DNA from: Bin5 sp965116395 | GTDB taxonomy: Bacteria > Chloroflexota > Anaerolineae > Caldilineales > Caldilineaceae | Direction: 5' to 3' | NCBI GenBank assembly: GCA_965116395.1 | Contig: OZ220684.1 | Location: forward strand, 3,100,001-3,164,000 | Length of the DNA: 64,000 nt | Shown here: positions 43,998 through 51,995 of the stretch, piece by piece | How the letters are laid out: each line of letters starts with the position of its first letter | Numbering within the stretch: position 1 is the stretch's first letter | Notes under the pieces: generated by a model | What the model was told of the DNA's origin: nothing | Database searches by the model: none | Seen by the model: only the letters and a program-made list of their open reading frames with translations | Program-made: the position numbers and the translations under genes

Positions 43998-44304
43998 GGC
44001 CGTGTTTCTTCAGCTTCTCTTGTAATGGTGATGAAGATTGATGTTGCAACGCCTTTATAAATACTTCATCTTCTGCAATGCTTTGATCCACTTCTTCACG
44101 ATGATCAAAGTAATAAGCAAGTGCCGCATGGACAGCCGCTTAGGACAGATCGTGTTCGGTACAAATCACATCGAGGCCCTGACCCAGATGTTCATGCCAC
44201 ACGACCATGTTTTGTACGGTGATGCGATGTCCGGCGATTCGAGGTTTTCCCCCAACGACGCCAAGTGTAATTTCAATATGTTTATCCAGAATTTTCGCGA
44301 ACAT
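43990..44304 (-). pseudogene. DUF433 antitoxin with in-frame TAA
   Basis: From ATG 44304: MFAKILDKHIEITLGVVGGK, PRIAGHRITVQNMVVWHEHL, GQGLDVICTEHDLS, then TAA (44140-44142), then AAVHAALAYYFDHREEVDQS... to TAG at 43990. The G-G-K-P-R-I-A-G-H-R-I core and YYFDHREEVD tail are DUF433. A single nonsense codon interrupts an otherwise intact frame whose stop overlaps the toxin's GTG, the normal coupling for this pair. Confidence 0.75.
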
Positions 44305-44394
44305 ATTTATCTCTTTTCAGACTATCTTCTGTTAAGCAAAGTCACTACTATACCCTTGTTCAACCAGTTTTCCGCAGAATTTTATAACCCTCAC

Positions 44395-45666
44395 TCACCC
44401 CGCAACCCGACTATATGCTTCATCCAGCGCCTCGATAAACTCCCGCCGCCGCACCGGCTTTGGCAAATATAGCGACGCGCCCAGCGCCAAAGCCAGCTCT
44501 TCCCGGCGGATGACAGAGCAGATAATGATGGGAATGGCCCGGGTATCAGGATGCCCATGCAGATAGGTCAGCAGCTCCCAGCCATCCATACCGGGCAGGA
44601 GCACGTCCAGGATGATTAGGTCTGGTTTTGTGACGGCAATGGTTTCAAAAAGGCGTTCGCCATCGGCCAGATGGATGATCTGATAGGGGGTATTGGTGAC
44701 AGAGATCCGGTAGAAGGTTACCAGATCAGCGTTATCATCCACCACAAGTACGGAAATGGGGTCACCGGCAGATGGCAGCCTGAACCGAAAGACAATGGTT
44801 TCAGCGGCCCGCCGGATATTGAGCGTATCACCTTGATCGCCCAGAAGCTCTTGGATGAGGTCGCTGCTGGGCAGCGGGGCGCTGTCGGGTAGCGTATCGG
44901 TGACGATGGGGCCACCTGTCACGGTGAAGGTGATGATATCCCCTTCCATTTCAGCCAGCAGGACAATTTCGCCCGACGCCATGAGTTGCACCAACTTCTC
45001 GATGGCGGTTAGTAATATTTGCCGCAGCGCCGAAGGCTGAATCACCGCGGTCAGATTTTTTGGGATGGGGTCAACCTTCAATTGAATATTGTGTTTGGCC
45101 GTTAGCACCTGGCCGACCTGCACCACCTTGGCGATGACGGCGGCCACATCGCTCTTGGTCTCCGGCACGTTCTGCTGCAAGATGGCTAACTCTTGCTGCA
45201 CCTGAGAACGCCACGGGTCGGTTTCAACGTTGCCGCCATCTGCTGATGGTGTGCCAGCGACTGCTGGCGTATCTGTCCTCCTTTGGCCCCACAGCCATTG
45301 CGCCAAATCATGGATGGCTCGCTTCTGTTCGCGTCGAATCTGGCGAATCGACAATTTCATGCGATCACTCGTTTCTTCTTGCGTCAGGCCTTGCCGATAG
45401 CGCAAATATAAGAGTTCGTATATTCGCTGACTGTGGGCAAAGGGTGCAACATCGGGGGCTGGTTTCAAAGCCTCAATGGCTTTGATGAGCGCAGACTGCA
45501 TCTCCTTGACGCCCTGCTGCTGTGGCACCCCTAACACCTGCCACAATAGCACCGGTGGCTGGTAAACGGGGTCGTTGAGATGGGGTAATGCTTCGTATAA
45601 GGCCTGTTCGAGGACTTCAATCGTTTCCAAATCTTGGTTTCTTGGTTCTGTCATTGTCTTCGCCAC
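44395..45666 (-). CDS. HTH - ATPase-like - receiver domain signalling protein
   Basis: Start GTG 45666 or ATG 45654. About 420 aa. Residues 75-125 (YELLYLRYRQGLTQEETSDRMKLSIRQIRREQKRAIHDL) are a sigma-region-4-like helix-turn-helix. Residues 165-300 resemble a degenerate histidine-kinase ATPase domain (LTAVIQPSALRQILLTAIEKLVQLMASGEIVL). The C-terminus is a receiver domain: VLVVDDNADLVTFYRI, phospho-acceptor LIILDVLLPGMDGWELL, and LPKPV. It is a plausible output for the hybrid kinase in the same cargo. No kinase H box was found. Confidence 0.75.
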   Translation of the reverse strand: MAKTMTEPRNQDLETIEVLEQALYEALPHLNDPVYQPPVLLWQVLGVPQQQGVKEMQSALIKAIEALKPAPDVAPFAHSQRIYELLYLRYRQGLTQEETSDRMKLSIRQIRREQKRAIHDLAQWLWGQRRTDTPAVAGTPSADGGNVETDPWRSQVQQELAILQQNVPETKSDVAAVIAKVVQVGQVLTAKHNIQLKVDPIPKNLTAVIQPSALRQILLTAIEKLVQLMASGEIVLLAEMEGDIITFTVTGGPIVTDTLPDSAPLPSSDLIQELLGDQGDTLNIRRAAETIVFRFRLPSAGDPISVLVVDDNADLVTFYRISVTNTPYQIIHLADGERLFETIAVTKPDLIILDVLLPGMDGWELLTYLHGHPDTRAIPIIICSVIRREELALALGASLYLPKPVRRREFIEALDEAYSRVAG

Positions 45667-45679
45667 ACCCTTGGGATAT

Positions 45680-45850
45680 CCATACGCTAGCCGACATTCC
45701 CAAAAACTTTTCGAGCCGTAACGCTGTGCTTGGGGTCATCCCTCTCTTCCCATTCACATCCTCATTGATCCTTTGATAGGGAACCGGAATGGCTTCTGCC
45801 AATTCTCGTTGTGTTAAACCCATTGGCTTTAGAAACTCTTCCACCAGCAT
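45680..45850 (-). pseudogene. HigA-like antitoxin fragment
   Basis: MLVEEFLKPMGLTQRELAEA, PVPYQRINEDVNGKRGMTPS, TALRLEKFLGMSASVW is the XRE/HigA helix-turn-helix domain. After SASVW the usual WxxLQxxYDLxxA tail is replaced by unrelated sequence. Upstream, SLGEMLVEEF is the normal lead-in (xxPGEMLxEEF) but is fused directly to the end of the HepT remnant. Truncated at both ends, and no HigB toxin is adjacent. Confidence 0.7.
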
Positions 45851-45860
45851 CTCGCCAAGA

Positions 45861-46257
45861 GACGAGTTTTTCTATTTTAGCAGGGTCGAACTCGAAGGTA
45901 TAAACGTTGCGGACAACGTGACGAAAACCTCGATACTCATCAAGTTGGTTAAAGGTTAACTCCGAAATTAAGCCGGCCGCACACCAGGGATTTCTGTTGT
46001 CATTTGAACAAGCAAGGCCTGATGCCAATGTTCACTGGTTGGTTTGGTATTGTCAACATGAGTAGCGACTAGTTCGAAGATACGTTCCAGGCCCGAGAAA
46101 AAAAACCGTGCAGATTCAAGGCCACACCATCCAAATAGTGGTCATCGTTGGAGTGTTGGACCCGTTGCCAGCCTGATTGGATGCGCCGCTGCACATGCTC
46201 AATCTCCGCCAGTGCGTCACGAATACGAACAGTCAATTGGTGAAGTTGACTATTCAC
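45861..46257 (-). pseudogene. HepT-like HEPN toxin with two frameshifts
   Basis: Three frames together give a HEPN/HepT protein: DALAEIEHVQRRIQSGWQRV ... ALNLHGFF (from ATG 46257), then SGLERIFELVATHVDNTKPT ... EIPGVRPA, then LISELTFNQLDEYRGFRHVV, RNVYTFEFDPAKIEKLV. The first shift is in an A8 run (46098-46105), a typical slippage site; the second is near 45970-45980. ATG 46257 overlaps the stop of the MNT gene (ATGA), the usual MntA-HepT order. The C-terminus runs into the HigA fragment. Confidence 0.75.
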
Positions 46258-46640
46258 AAAACCACTCCATCACGTTCAATAATGGCCCTCAGACCAGGAC
46301 GACACGTATCAGGTTCTATCAAATCAACCTTAATGTCAGCACTTAATCCTGTCACTGCAGCCACAGCAGCGCAAAAACGTTCGGGGGGAATACCCCAAGC
46401 TGCCAGATCAATGTCAGACCATACAGAATACCCAATCTCCGAAGCCAACGAGCCAAAAAGAACAACGTGTCGAGCCATAAATTTTTCACGTAAAAGTTTG
46501 CTGGCCTGCCGGGCCAGTTGCCATGCCTGTTGTTTTCGTTTTATAACGAGCGCATTTGTTACTTCCGAAGTGGCTTGCGTTCTCGTCGGCTGATATGTTT
46601 GCCACTCTTTTGGGGTTAGGTCCAATGCGGTTTTGCTCAT
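46254..46640 (-). CDS. MntA-like nucleotidyltransferase antitoxin
   Basis: ATG 46640; 128 aa. ARHVVLFGSLASEIGYSVWSDIDLAAWG contains the minimal nucleotidyltransferase motif G-S-x(9-13)-D-x-D, and the later acidic residue lies in DIKVDLIEP. MNT proteins of this type AMPylate and neutralise HEPN toxins of the HepT family. The frame is intact although its partner is frameshifted, as expected when only the toxin decays. Confidence 0.8.
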   Translation of the reverse strand: MSKTALDLTPKEWQTYQPTRTQATSEVTNALVIKRKQQAWQLARQASKLLREKFMARHVVLFGSLASEIGYSVWSDIDLAAWGIPPERFCAAVAAVTGLSADIKVDLIEPDTCRPGLRAIIERDGVVL

Positions 46641-46646
46641 AACCAA

Positions 46647-47451
46647 AATTGAATCACAAAGTATCAGCCGAGGTTAGTGTTCGGGCAAGAATTTTTTGCC
46701 GGATAGAGCGTTTGCGCGGAACAGTTAAACTGAAGCGGATTCCCTCGTAAAATCAGCTGTTTTAGGGTCAATGATACTTTTTAGTATCTGACAAAAGAAA
46801 TTTGCTTCAGTACTAGTGAAGAAGTGCAAATCCCTCGAGCCTCGGCCAAAATAGCCAAGTAGCAGGCTGCAAATCCGCAGCGATGACTAATCTCCAACCT
46901 CTTGAGGGCTTGCCGTTCATTAATGAACGCACGCTGATGCTTCGCTCCTAATGACATGGGCATCTCGGTTCTTAACCTATGCCCCAAAACTAAAACGCAC
47001 TCAAGGGGATTCAAACTGTTTTCACTTCAAGAACAGGATGCGCCGGATTAACGGGTTAAAAAATCCACCAAATCCTGCCAATCCGTGTTCTAAATGCGCC
47101 CATTTCGATTTTTTGGCCGGTGATTGGCCGGTTCATGGCCTTGTATATCGCTTCTAGAGGAGTAACATACCAGGTCAGCATGGTGGAAACCATTTGACAA
47201 AGGAGCATATGGTGATTGGGGCAAATTACCAGTAACTTCGCAAGGCAATGCTCAACAATTACTAACGAATGAAAGGAGTCGCCCATAAAGCAATAAATTA
47301 GTGCAGAAAAGAAATGGGCATTGTAGTCATAACATTTTCAGAGGAGTCGAACTGTCTCCATCGAGACGACACCGGAGAACGAAAATGGTTATTGGGGGGA
47401 TCTACCCCCAAGCCCCCGGTCTGCGACGCTATTTTCAAGGGAGAATGAATA
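46647..47451. other. 805-bp gap with one repeated segment
   Basis: No gene is supported. A 65-bp segment at 47107-47171 (GATTTTTTGGCCGGTGATTG ... TATATCGCTTCTAGAGGAGTA) recurs at 53810-53875 with a few differences. A GGGGG-ATCTA-CCCCC hairpin lies just before the receptor gene near 47395-47410. Transcription of the ABC receptor presumably starts here. Confidence 0.5.
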
Positions 47452-48843
47452 ATGGCAGAAAAGAATGAGAAACGTTTGAACCGTCGTGACTTTCTGAAAG
47501 CTGGCAGTATGCCGGTAGCCGGCCTTATGTTGGCCGCCTGTGCAGTTCAGCCAGCTCCGGACAGCTCGGCCGAATCCGAAGCGCCAGCCCTAGAAGTCAT
47601 TGAGATATCCGCTGCCAGACATGGCTTTGATGATGATGCGGTGCTTGAAGGGGAGATTATTTCTGTGTTTCGAGAAAGTCATCCGCACATTAATGTCGAG
47701 CCCATAGCATTGCCCTGGGAAGATTACAACACCAAGATCCCGGTCATGATCGCCGGGGGAACGGCGCCGGACACGTTTGCCTGCCATCCCGCGTTGATGT
47801 TTCAGGTTGTAGACGCAGGGGCCGCGATTCCCATTAACGATTTTATGGATGCGGACTCCGACTTGAACTACGATGACATTCTGTTCCCCGGCGATGCCAG
47901 ATTCGGGGACGACATTATGGGGCTGCCGCTCTGGACCTCGAGCCATTGCCTGAGATTCAACAAGGATCTCTTCGAGAAGGCAGGATTGCCCACCCCGGCC
48001 GACCTTTATTGGGAGGACGGAGAGGACGGATGGAATACTGACAGCTTCGTGGAGATGCTGAAAGAACTCAGCATCGATACGGATGGAGATGGACAGATCG
48101 ATCAATGGGGATGCGAGGGTTATTGGGGAACCCACACCCTGGCCATCGTCCGCGCCTTCGGAGGCGAATACCTGGACGATCTGTTCGACCCAAGCAAGTG
48201 TACTGTGGAAAGCGCAGAGGTCAAGGCAGCGGTCCAATGGATGGCCGATTGTGTCCTAAAACATGAGGTCCAGCCTTCGCCGGCCCTGAATCTGGCTGAG
48301 TTGGGTATCGAATTTAGATCCGGCGTGATCGGTATGGGCATGGCCGCCGGGGGCGCAGTAGAGGATATTCGACCAGGACGGGAGTTTCCCTTTGGCTGGG
48401 ACTTGGTCCCGCTACCCGCCGGGCCTGAAGGCTTCATTGTCTGGGGCGACACGGACCAGTCTGTGACTTCGAGCACCACACCAAACCCCGACGCTGTCTA
48501 CGAATGGATGAGCTGGCGAAGCAGCGCGGAGGCTGTACAGCAGACGTATGATGCGGGCGTCCTGCTGGCCACCTATTATATGCCAACTCGCAAGTCTATT
48601 TTCGACATGGAGGCATACAACAAGCCGCTGAGGGATGGTGGTCTTGATCCCAAGATGATCCCACGACTCCTTGGCCACGTGAAGCCAGATCCCTTCGTAT
48701 ACAGAACGCCGGCTGCCCTCAAAATTATCTTCACGATAGTGCACGAAGAGATTAAGAATGTGCTGCGGGGCACCAAGGATATCGATGAGGCCATGGCAGA
48801 AGCCTGTGTGCTAACTGATGAGGCTCTGGCCGAAGTCTCCTAG
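47452..48843 (+). CDS. Carbohydrate-type ABC extracellular solute-binding lipoprotein
   Basis: 463 aa; ATG 47452 after GGGAGAA. A twin-arginine-like signal (LNRRDFLKAGSMPVAGLMLAAC) ends in a lipobox. Mature features of family-1 receptors: SVFRESHPHINVEPIALPWEDYNTKIPVMIAGGTAPDTF, GLPLWTSSHCLRFNKDLFEKAGLPTPA, and DGDGQIDQWGCEGY (a calcium-like D-x-D-x-D loop). It should capture a sugar or polyol and feed the permeases at 49429 and 50350. No cognate ATPase is in the cluster, so a shared MsmX/UgpC-type ATPase elsewhere would be needed. Confidence 0.88.
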   Translation: MAEKNEKRLNRRDFLKAGSMPVAGLMLAACAVQPAPDSSAESEAPALEVIEISAARHGFDDDAVLEGEIISVFRESHPHINVEPIALPWEDYNTKIPVMIAGGTAPDTFACHPALMFQVVDAGAAIPINDFMDADSDLNYDDILFPGDARFGDDIMGLPLWTSSHCLRFNKDLFEKAGLPTPADLYWEDGEDGWNTDSFVEMLKELSIDTDGDGQIDQWGCEGYWGTHTLAIVRAFGGEYLDDLFDPSKCTVESAEVKAAVQWMADCVLKHEVQPSPALNLAELGIEFRSGVIGMGMAAGGAVEDIRPGREFPFGWDLVPLPAGPEGFIVWGDTDQSVTSSTTPNPDAVYEWMSWRSSAEAVQQTYDAGVLLATYYMPTRKSIFDMEAYNKPLRDGGLDPKMIPRLLGHVKPDPFVYRTPAALKIIFTIVHEEIKNVLRGTKDIDEAMAEACVLTDEALAEVS

Positions 48844-49120
48844 GGCAAAAGAATCGCCGGTTAGACATATTTACGCCGCGAAATAGTAGGAACAGAGAGC
48901 AGGGAGGCACATTCACATCTTATGCTGCCAGCGAACTTTGATCTCTGTTCCTTTTGCAATCAGAGACGGCCAACGTAAGAAACCCAAGCGTAAGGCTTTT
49001 TCTATGAAAAAGCTAAGGGAATTTCTTGTATTGCCCCAATTCCCTGAATTGCCCAACGTTGGCCTTGCCACTGCAAGGCAGGCTTCAGCTAGCTTTGTGT
49101 TGTATCAAAATTTTAGGAAG

Positions 49121-49267
49121 TAGCATCCCTTCGACAAGCTCAGGACAGGCCCGAGTAGGGTGGAGCGGAGCGGAAACCGTATCCATGGGTGCGGCTCAAG
49201 CAACGATTCGAGGCTAACCCGCACCTTTCGATACGCCTCCGCTCTGCTTCGGCTACTCAAGATGCTA
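49121..49267. repeat. Inverted-repeat element, copy A
   Basis: 147 bp with outer ends TAGCATC...CTACTCAAGATGCTA and an inner stem around ATGGGTGCGG...CCGCACCTTTCGATAC (imperfect). Related to the perfect copy at 58582-58724, with the central loop in the opposite orientation. Neither copy encodes protein. The rest of the gap 48844-49428 shows no gene; a TTCCCGGCTTCTCCCATAA leader motif at 49394-49412 recurs at 56442-56460. Confidence 0.6.
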
Positions 49268-49428
49268 CATTCTGAGAATTCGCCTAAATTCCGGGACACA
49301 CCCGAAGCCGGCTTGAGCATTGACGGGCAAGAGATTCTAGCCTAACATACCCCGTGTTTACCCGTAAACGTGTTTACGCATAAACCGGGGGCATTCCCGG
49401 CTTCTCCCATAAAAGAAAAGACGTCAAC

Positions 49429-50316
49429 ATGCTGGGTAAAAATAGAATGTTCTGGCGACGCAACATTGAGGGTTATCTTTTCATCTCACCCTGGATTATT
49501 GGTTTTGTCGTGTTCACCGCCGGGGCCTTGCTCGGCTCATTTTCAATCAGCCTGACCAAATGGAATATCGTCGGTACGCCTGAGATTGTGGGGTTGGCGA
49601 ACTACCAGAAGATGGTGGAGGATCGGTTCTTTTGGCAGTCGATCAAGGTCACCCTCTACTATCTGCTCAACGTGCCCCTCAACGTCGTCTTGGGGCTGCT
49701 CCTCGCCCTGCTTCTCAATCAGAAAGTGAAGGGGCTTTCTGTCTTTCGCACCATCTTCTTTTTGCCAAGCGTAGCCTCAGGCGTCGCGGTTTCGTTGTTG
49801 TGGATGTGGATCTTTAACCCGCGCTTCGGTATCATCAACGTCCTGCTGAAAAAGATTGGCATCATTGGCCCCTTGTGGTTGGGGAGCGAAGCATGGGCGA
49901 TACCTGCGCTGATCATCATGAGTATCTGGGGAGTCGGCGGCGGTATGCTCATCTACCTGGGCGCATTGCAGGGCATTCCTACCGCCTTTTATGAGGCGGC
50001 CACCTTAGATGGCGCCGGCGCTTGGAAGAAGCTTCTCCACATAACGGTTCCCATGATCACGCCGGTCTTGTTGCTCAATCTGGTCATGGGCGTGATTGTC
50101 TCATTCCAGGTTTTTACCCAGGCCTACGTCATGACCGATGGTGGCCCTAACTACGCTACGCTCTTCTATGTGATGTACTTGTACCAGCAGGCTTTCGTGT
50201 GGTTCAACATGGGCTATGCATCGGCGTTGAGCTGGGTCTTGTTCCTGATCATTTTGGTCTTCACCGTCATCATCCTCAAAACGTCCTCCAGTTGGGTCTA
50301 CTATGAGAGTGACTGA
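49429..50316 (+). CDS. Sugar ABC transporter permease (MalF/UgpA type)
   Basis: 295 aa, six transmembrane segments. NIEGYLFISPWIIGFVVFTAGALLGSFSISLTKW is the family opening; GLANYQKMVEDRFFWQSIKVTLYY the conserved periplasmic start; and YEAATLDGAGAWKKLLHITVPMITPVLLLNLVMG the EAA loop that binds the ATPase. It pairs with the permease at 50350 and the receptor at 47452. Confidence 0.88.
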   Translation: MLGKNRMFWRRNIEGYLFISPWIIGFVVFTAGALLGSFSISLTKWNIVGTPEIVGLANYQKMVEDRFFWQSIKVTLYYLLNVPLNVVLGLLLALLLNQKVKGLSVFRTIFFLPSVASGVAVSLLWMWIFNPRFGIINVLLKKIGIIGPLWLGSEAWAIPALIIMSIWGVGGGMLIYLGALQGIPTAFYEAATLDGAGAWKKLLHITVPMITPVLLLNLVMGVIVSFQVFTQAYVMTDGGPNYATLFYVMYLYQQAFVWFNMGYASALSWVLFLIILVFTVIILKTSSSWVYYESD

Positions 50317-50349
50317 GGCCTGCCACATTCGTCGTCGGAGGTGATACTC

Positions 50350-51261
50350 GTGTCCAGTCAAATCGCTGCTGACAGCGTCCCTGGCCGGCAGAAACGCGAT
50401 CTCTCTTCTGTCAGATACTTCCAGAGCCGACGATTCCAAAATCGCGTTGCTACTATCCTCATCTTTCTTGTGTTAATTGCTGGTACCATTTTTGTCATGC
50501 TGCCTTTTTTCTGGATGATCAGCACTTCGCTGAAAAGACCGGGAACAGAATTTGCCTTTCCCATCGAATGGATTCCGAATCCACCCTACTGGCCGAACTA
50601 TCCAGATGCATGGACGCTTTTGCCCTTCAGCACATGGTTTTTGAATACAGTGAACATCACCTCCGTCAGCATCATCGGCCACGTGGTGTCCTGTGCAATC
50701 GCCGGCTTTGGGTTTGCCCGCATCCGCTTTGTGGGACGTGATGTGCTCTTTGTACTGGTCCTGGCCACCCTGATGTTGCCCTATCCTTCCATCGTGGCCC
50801 CCCTATTTTTGCTCTTCAAGAACCTGGGCTGGATCGATACGTTTTTACCCCTGATCGTGCCAACCTTCTTTGCCAGCAATGCCTTCTACATTTTTCTACT
50901 GCGGCAATTTTTCAGGACCATACCCATGGATCTGGATGACGCGGCAAGAGTTGATGGCTGTAACACCTTTGGGGTCTTCTGGCACATAGCGCTGCCTCTG
51001 ACGAGACCCGCTATGGGGGTTATTGCTGTTTTTGCCTTCATGCTTCATTGGAACGATTTTCTGGGACCGCTTATCTTCCTGTCCACAACGGAAAACTTCA
51101 CGCTGGCCCTCGGCTTGCGCTTCTTTCAGGGCCAATACCAGGTCCAATGGTCACTGCTTATGGCCACCTCCCTCGTGATCCTTTTGCCCACCATTGTCGT
51201 CTTCTTCGTTGCTCAAAAATATTATATTCAGGGCATCGTGGTGACCGGTATCAAGGGCTAA
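50350..51261 (+). CDS. Sugar ABC transporter permease (MalG/UgpE type)
   Basis: GTG 50350 is preferred, nine bases after GGAGG (about 50336-50340); a GTG at 50341 is also in frame. 303 aa, six helices. ILIFLVLIAGTIFVMLPFFWMISTSLK opens the family fold; DDAARVDGCNTFGVFWHIALPLTRPAMGVIAVFAFMLHWNDFLGPLIFL is the EAA loop and following helix. Its 5' leader is duplicated upstream of the FG-GAP gene (51891-51930). Confidence 0.88.
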   Translation: MSSQIAADSVPGRQKRDLSSVRYFQSRRFQNRVATILIFLVLIAGTIFVMLPFFWMISTSLKRPGTEFAFPIEWIPNPPYWPNYPDAWTLLPFSTWFLNTVNITSVSIIGHVVSCAIAGFGFARIRFVGRDVLFVLVLATLMLPYPSIVAPLFLLFKNLGWIDTFLPLIVPTFFASNAFYIFLLRQFFRTIPMDLDDAARVDGCNTFGVFWHIALPLTRPAMGVIAVFAFMLHWNDFLGPLIFLSTTENFTLALGLRFFQGQYQVQWSLLMATSLVILLPTIVVFFVAQKYYIQGIVVTGIKG

Positions 51262-51748
51262 AAAGAAAATATGGCTCAACTGGAATACATGTGGTTGACA
51301 AGATAGGCGTCGGTTGCTGAAAGAAAAGAAAGTAAATCGTAAGAGGCGGACATTTGAAGCAGCCAACACTCGACCCCCTCTAACTCCCCCTGCTTGGGGG
51401 AGGATGGTCATGGTCGAAAACGGCCTTTTTTGGCCAGCATCGGCAAAAGTCCTTCCTGGCAGGAGGGATTTAGGGAGGTCGATGTCGTGCTTGCATCGAC
51501 ACTCGTTTACTAAGGTAATACGCTGATCCCATCAGCAGGTTTGCTTTGCTAGTCTCGATGTCACTCTGACTGTCTACCACATAAGATCCCGTTGAGCCGA
51601 AAATCTTATTGGGCCGCATCTGCATCGGCCACAGGAGAAAGCTCTATGGCTAAACGCCAAGCTCAGCAGCGTTATGTGGTTGCTCGGACGGAGGAGTTAC
51701 CACCGGGTCAGCGACGTATCGTCACTGTACGAGGTCGCGAAATCGGCG
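51261..51748 (+). repeat. 488-bp segmental duplication, copy 1
   Basis: Nearly identical to 55516-56003 over its full length, with only a handful of substitutions. It starts directly at the permease stop (AAAAGAAAATATGG) and ends inside a truncated Rieske gene at AATCGGCG. It includes a run of Chloroflexota-like intergenic sequence with GGGGGAGGATGGTCATGGTC and no ORF of its own. Confidence 0.9.
51646..51748 (+). pseudogene. Rieske ferredoxin 5' fragment
   Basis: MAKRQAQQRYVVARTEELPP, GQRRIVTVRGREIG matches the first 34 residues of the Rieske protein at 55901 with one substitution (Q/K), then diverges before either Fe-S motif. The frame runs on into unrelated sequence to 51912. The following 51795-51876 resembles 58310-58392. 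Confidence 0.85.
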
Positions 51749-51995
51749 CCTGCGTGCCGTTGACGCTGCAATCTGATTTGTCAAGGATGAGACTGAGGGG
51801 TGAAAAACCCCGCACTAAAGTATCGGGGCTTCCAGTAGCTCAACCGGGGTTTTTCTTTAAGAAAAGCCGGATTGAGCTTGCGATGGCCTGCCACATTCGT
51901 CGTCGGAGGTGATACTCGTGTCCAATAGGATAAAAATCAAGCCTCTCATCCCCCTGTTGAAACAAGGGGGCTTTCCCGGCTTTTCTCGTAAGATC

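Noticed and set aside
44038..44472. Plus-strand 144-aa frame over the DUF433 remnant
   Set aside because: It is antisense to the recognised antitoxin sequence and has no family features.
46781..47014. Minus-strand 77-aa frame
   Set aside because: No motif, no ribosome site, lies in a repeat-bearing gap.
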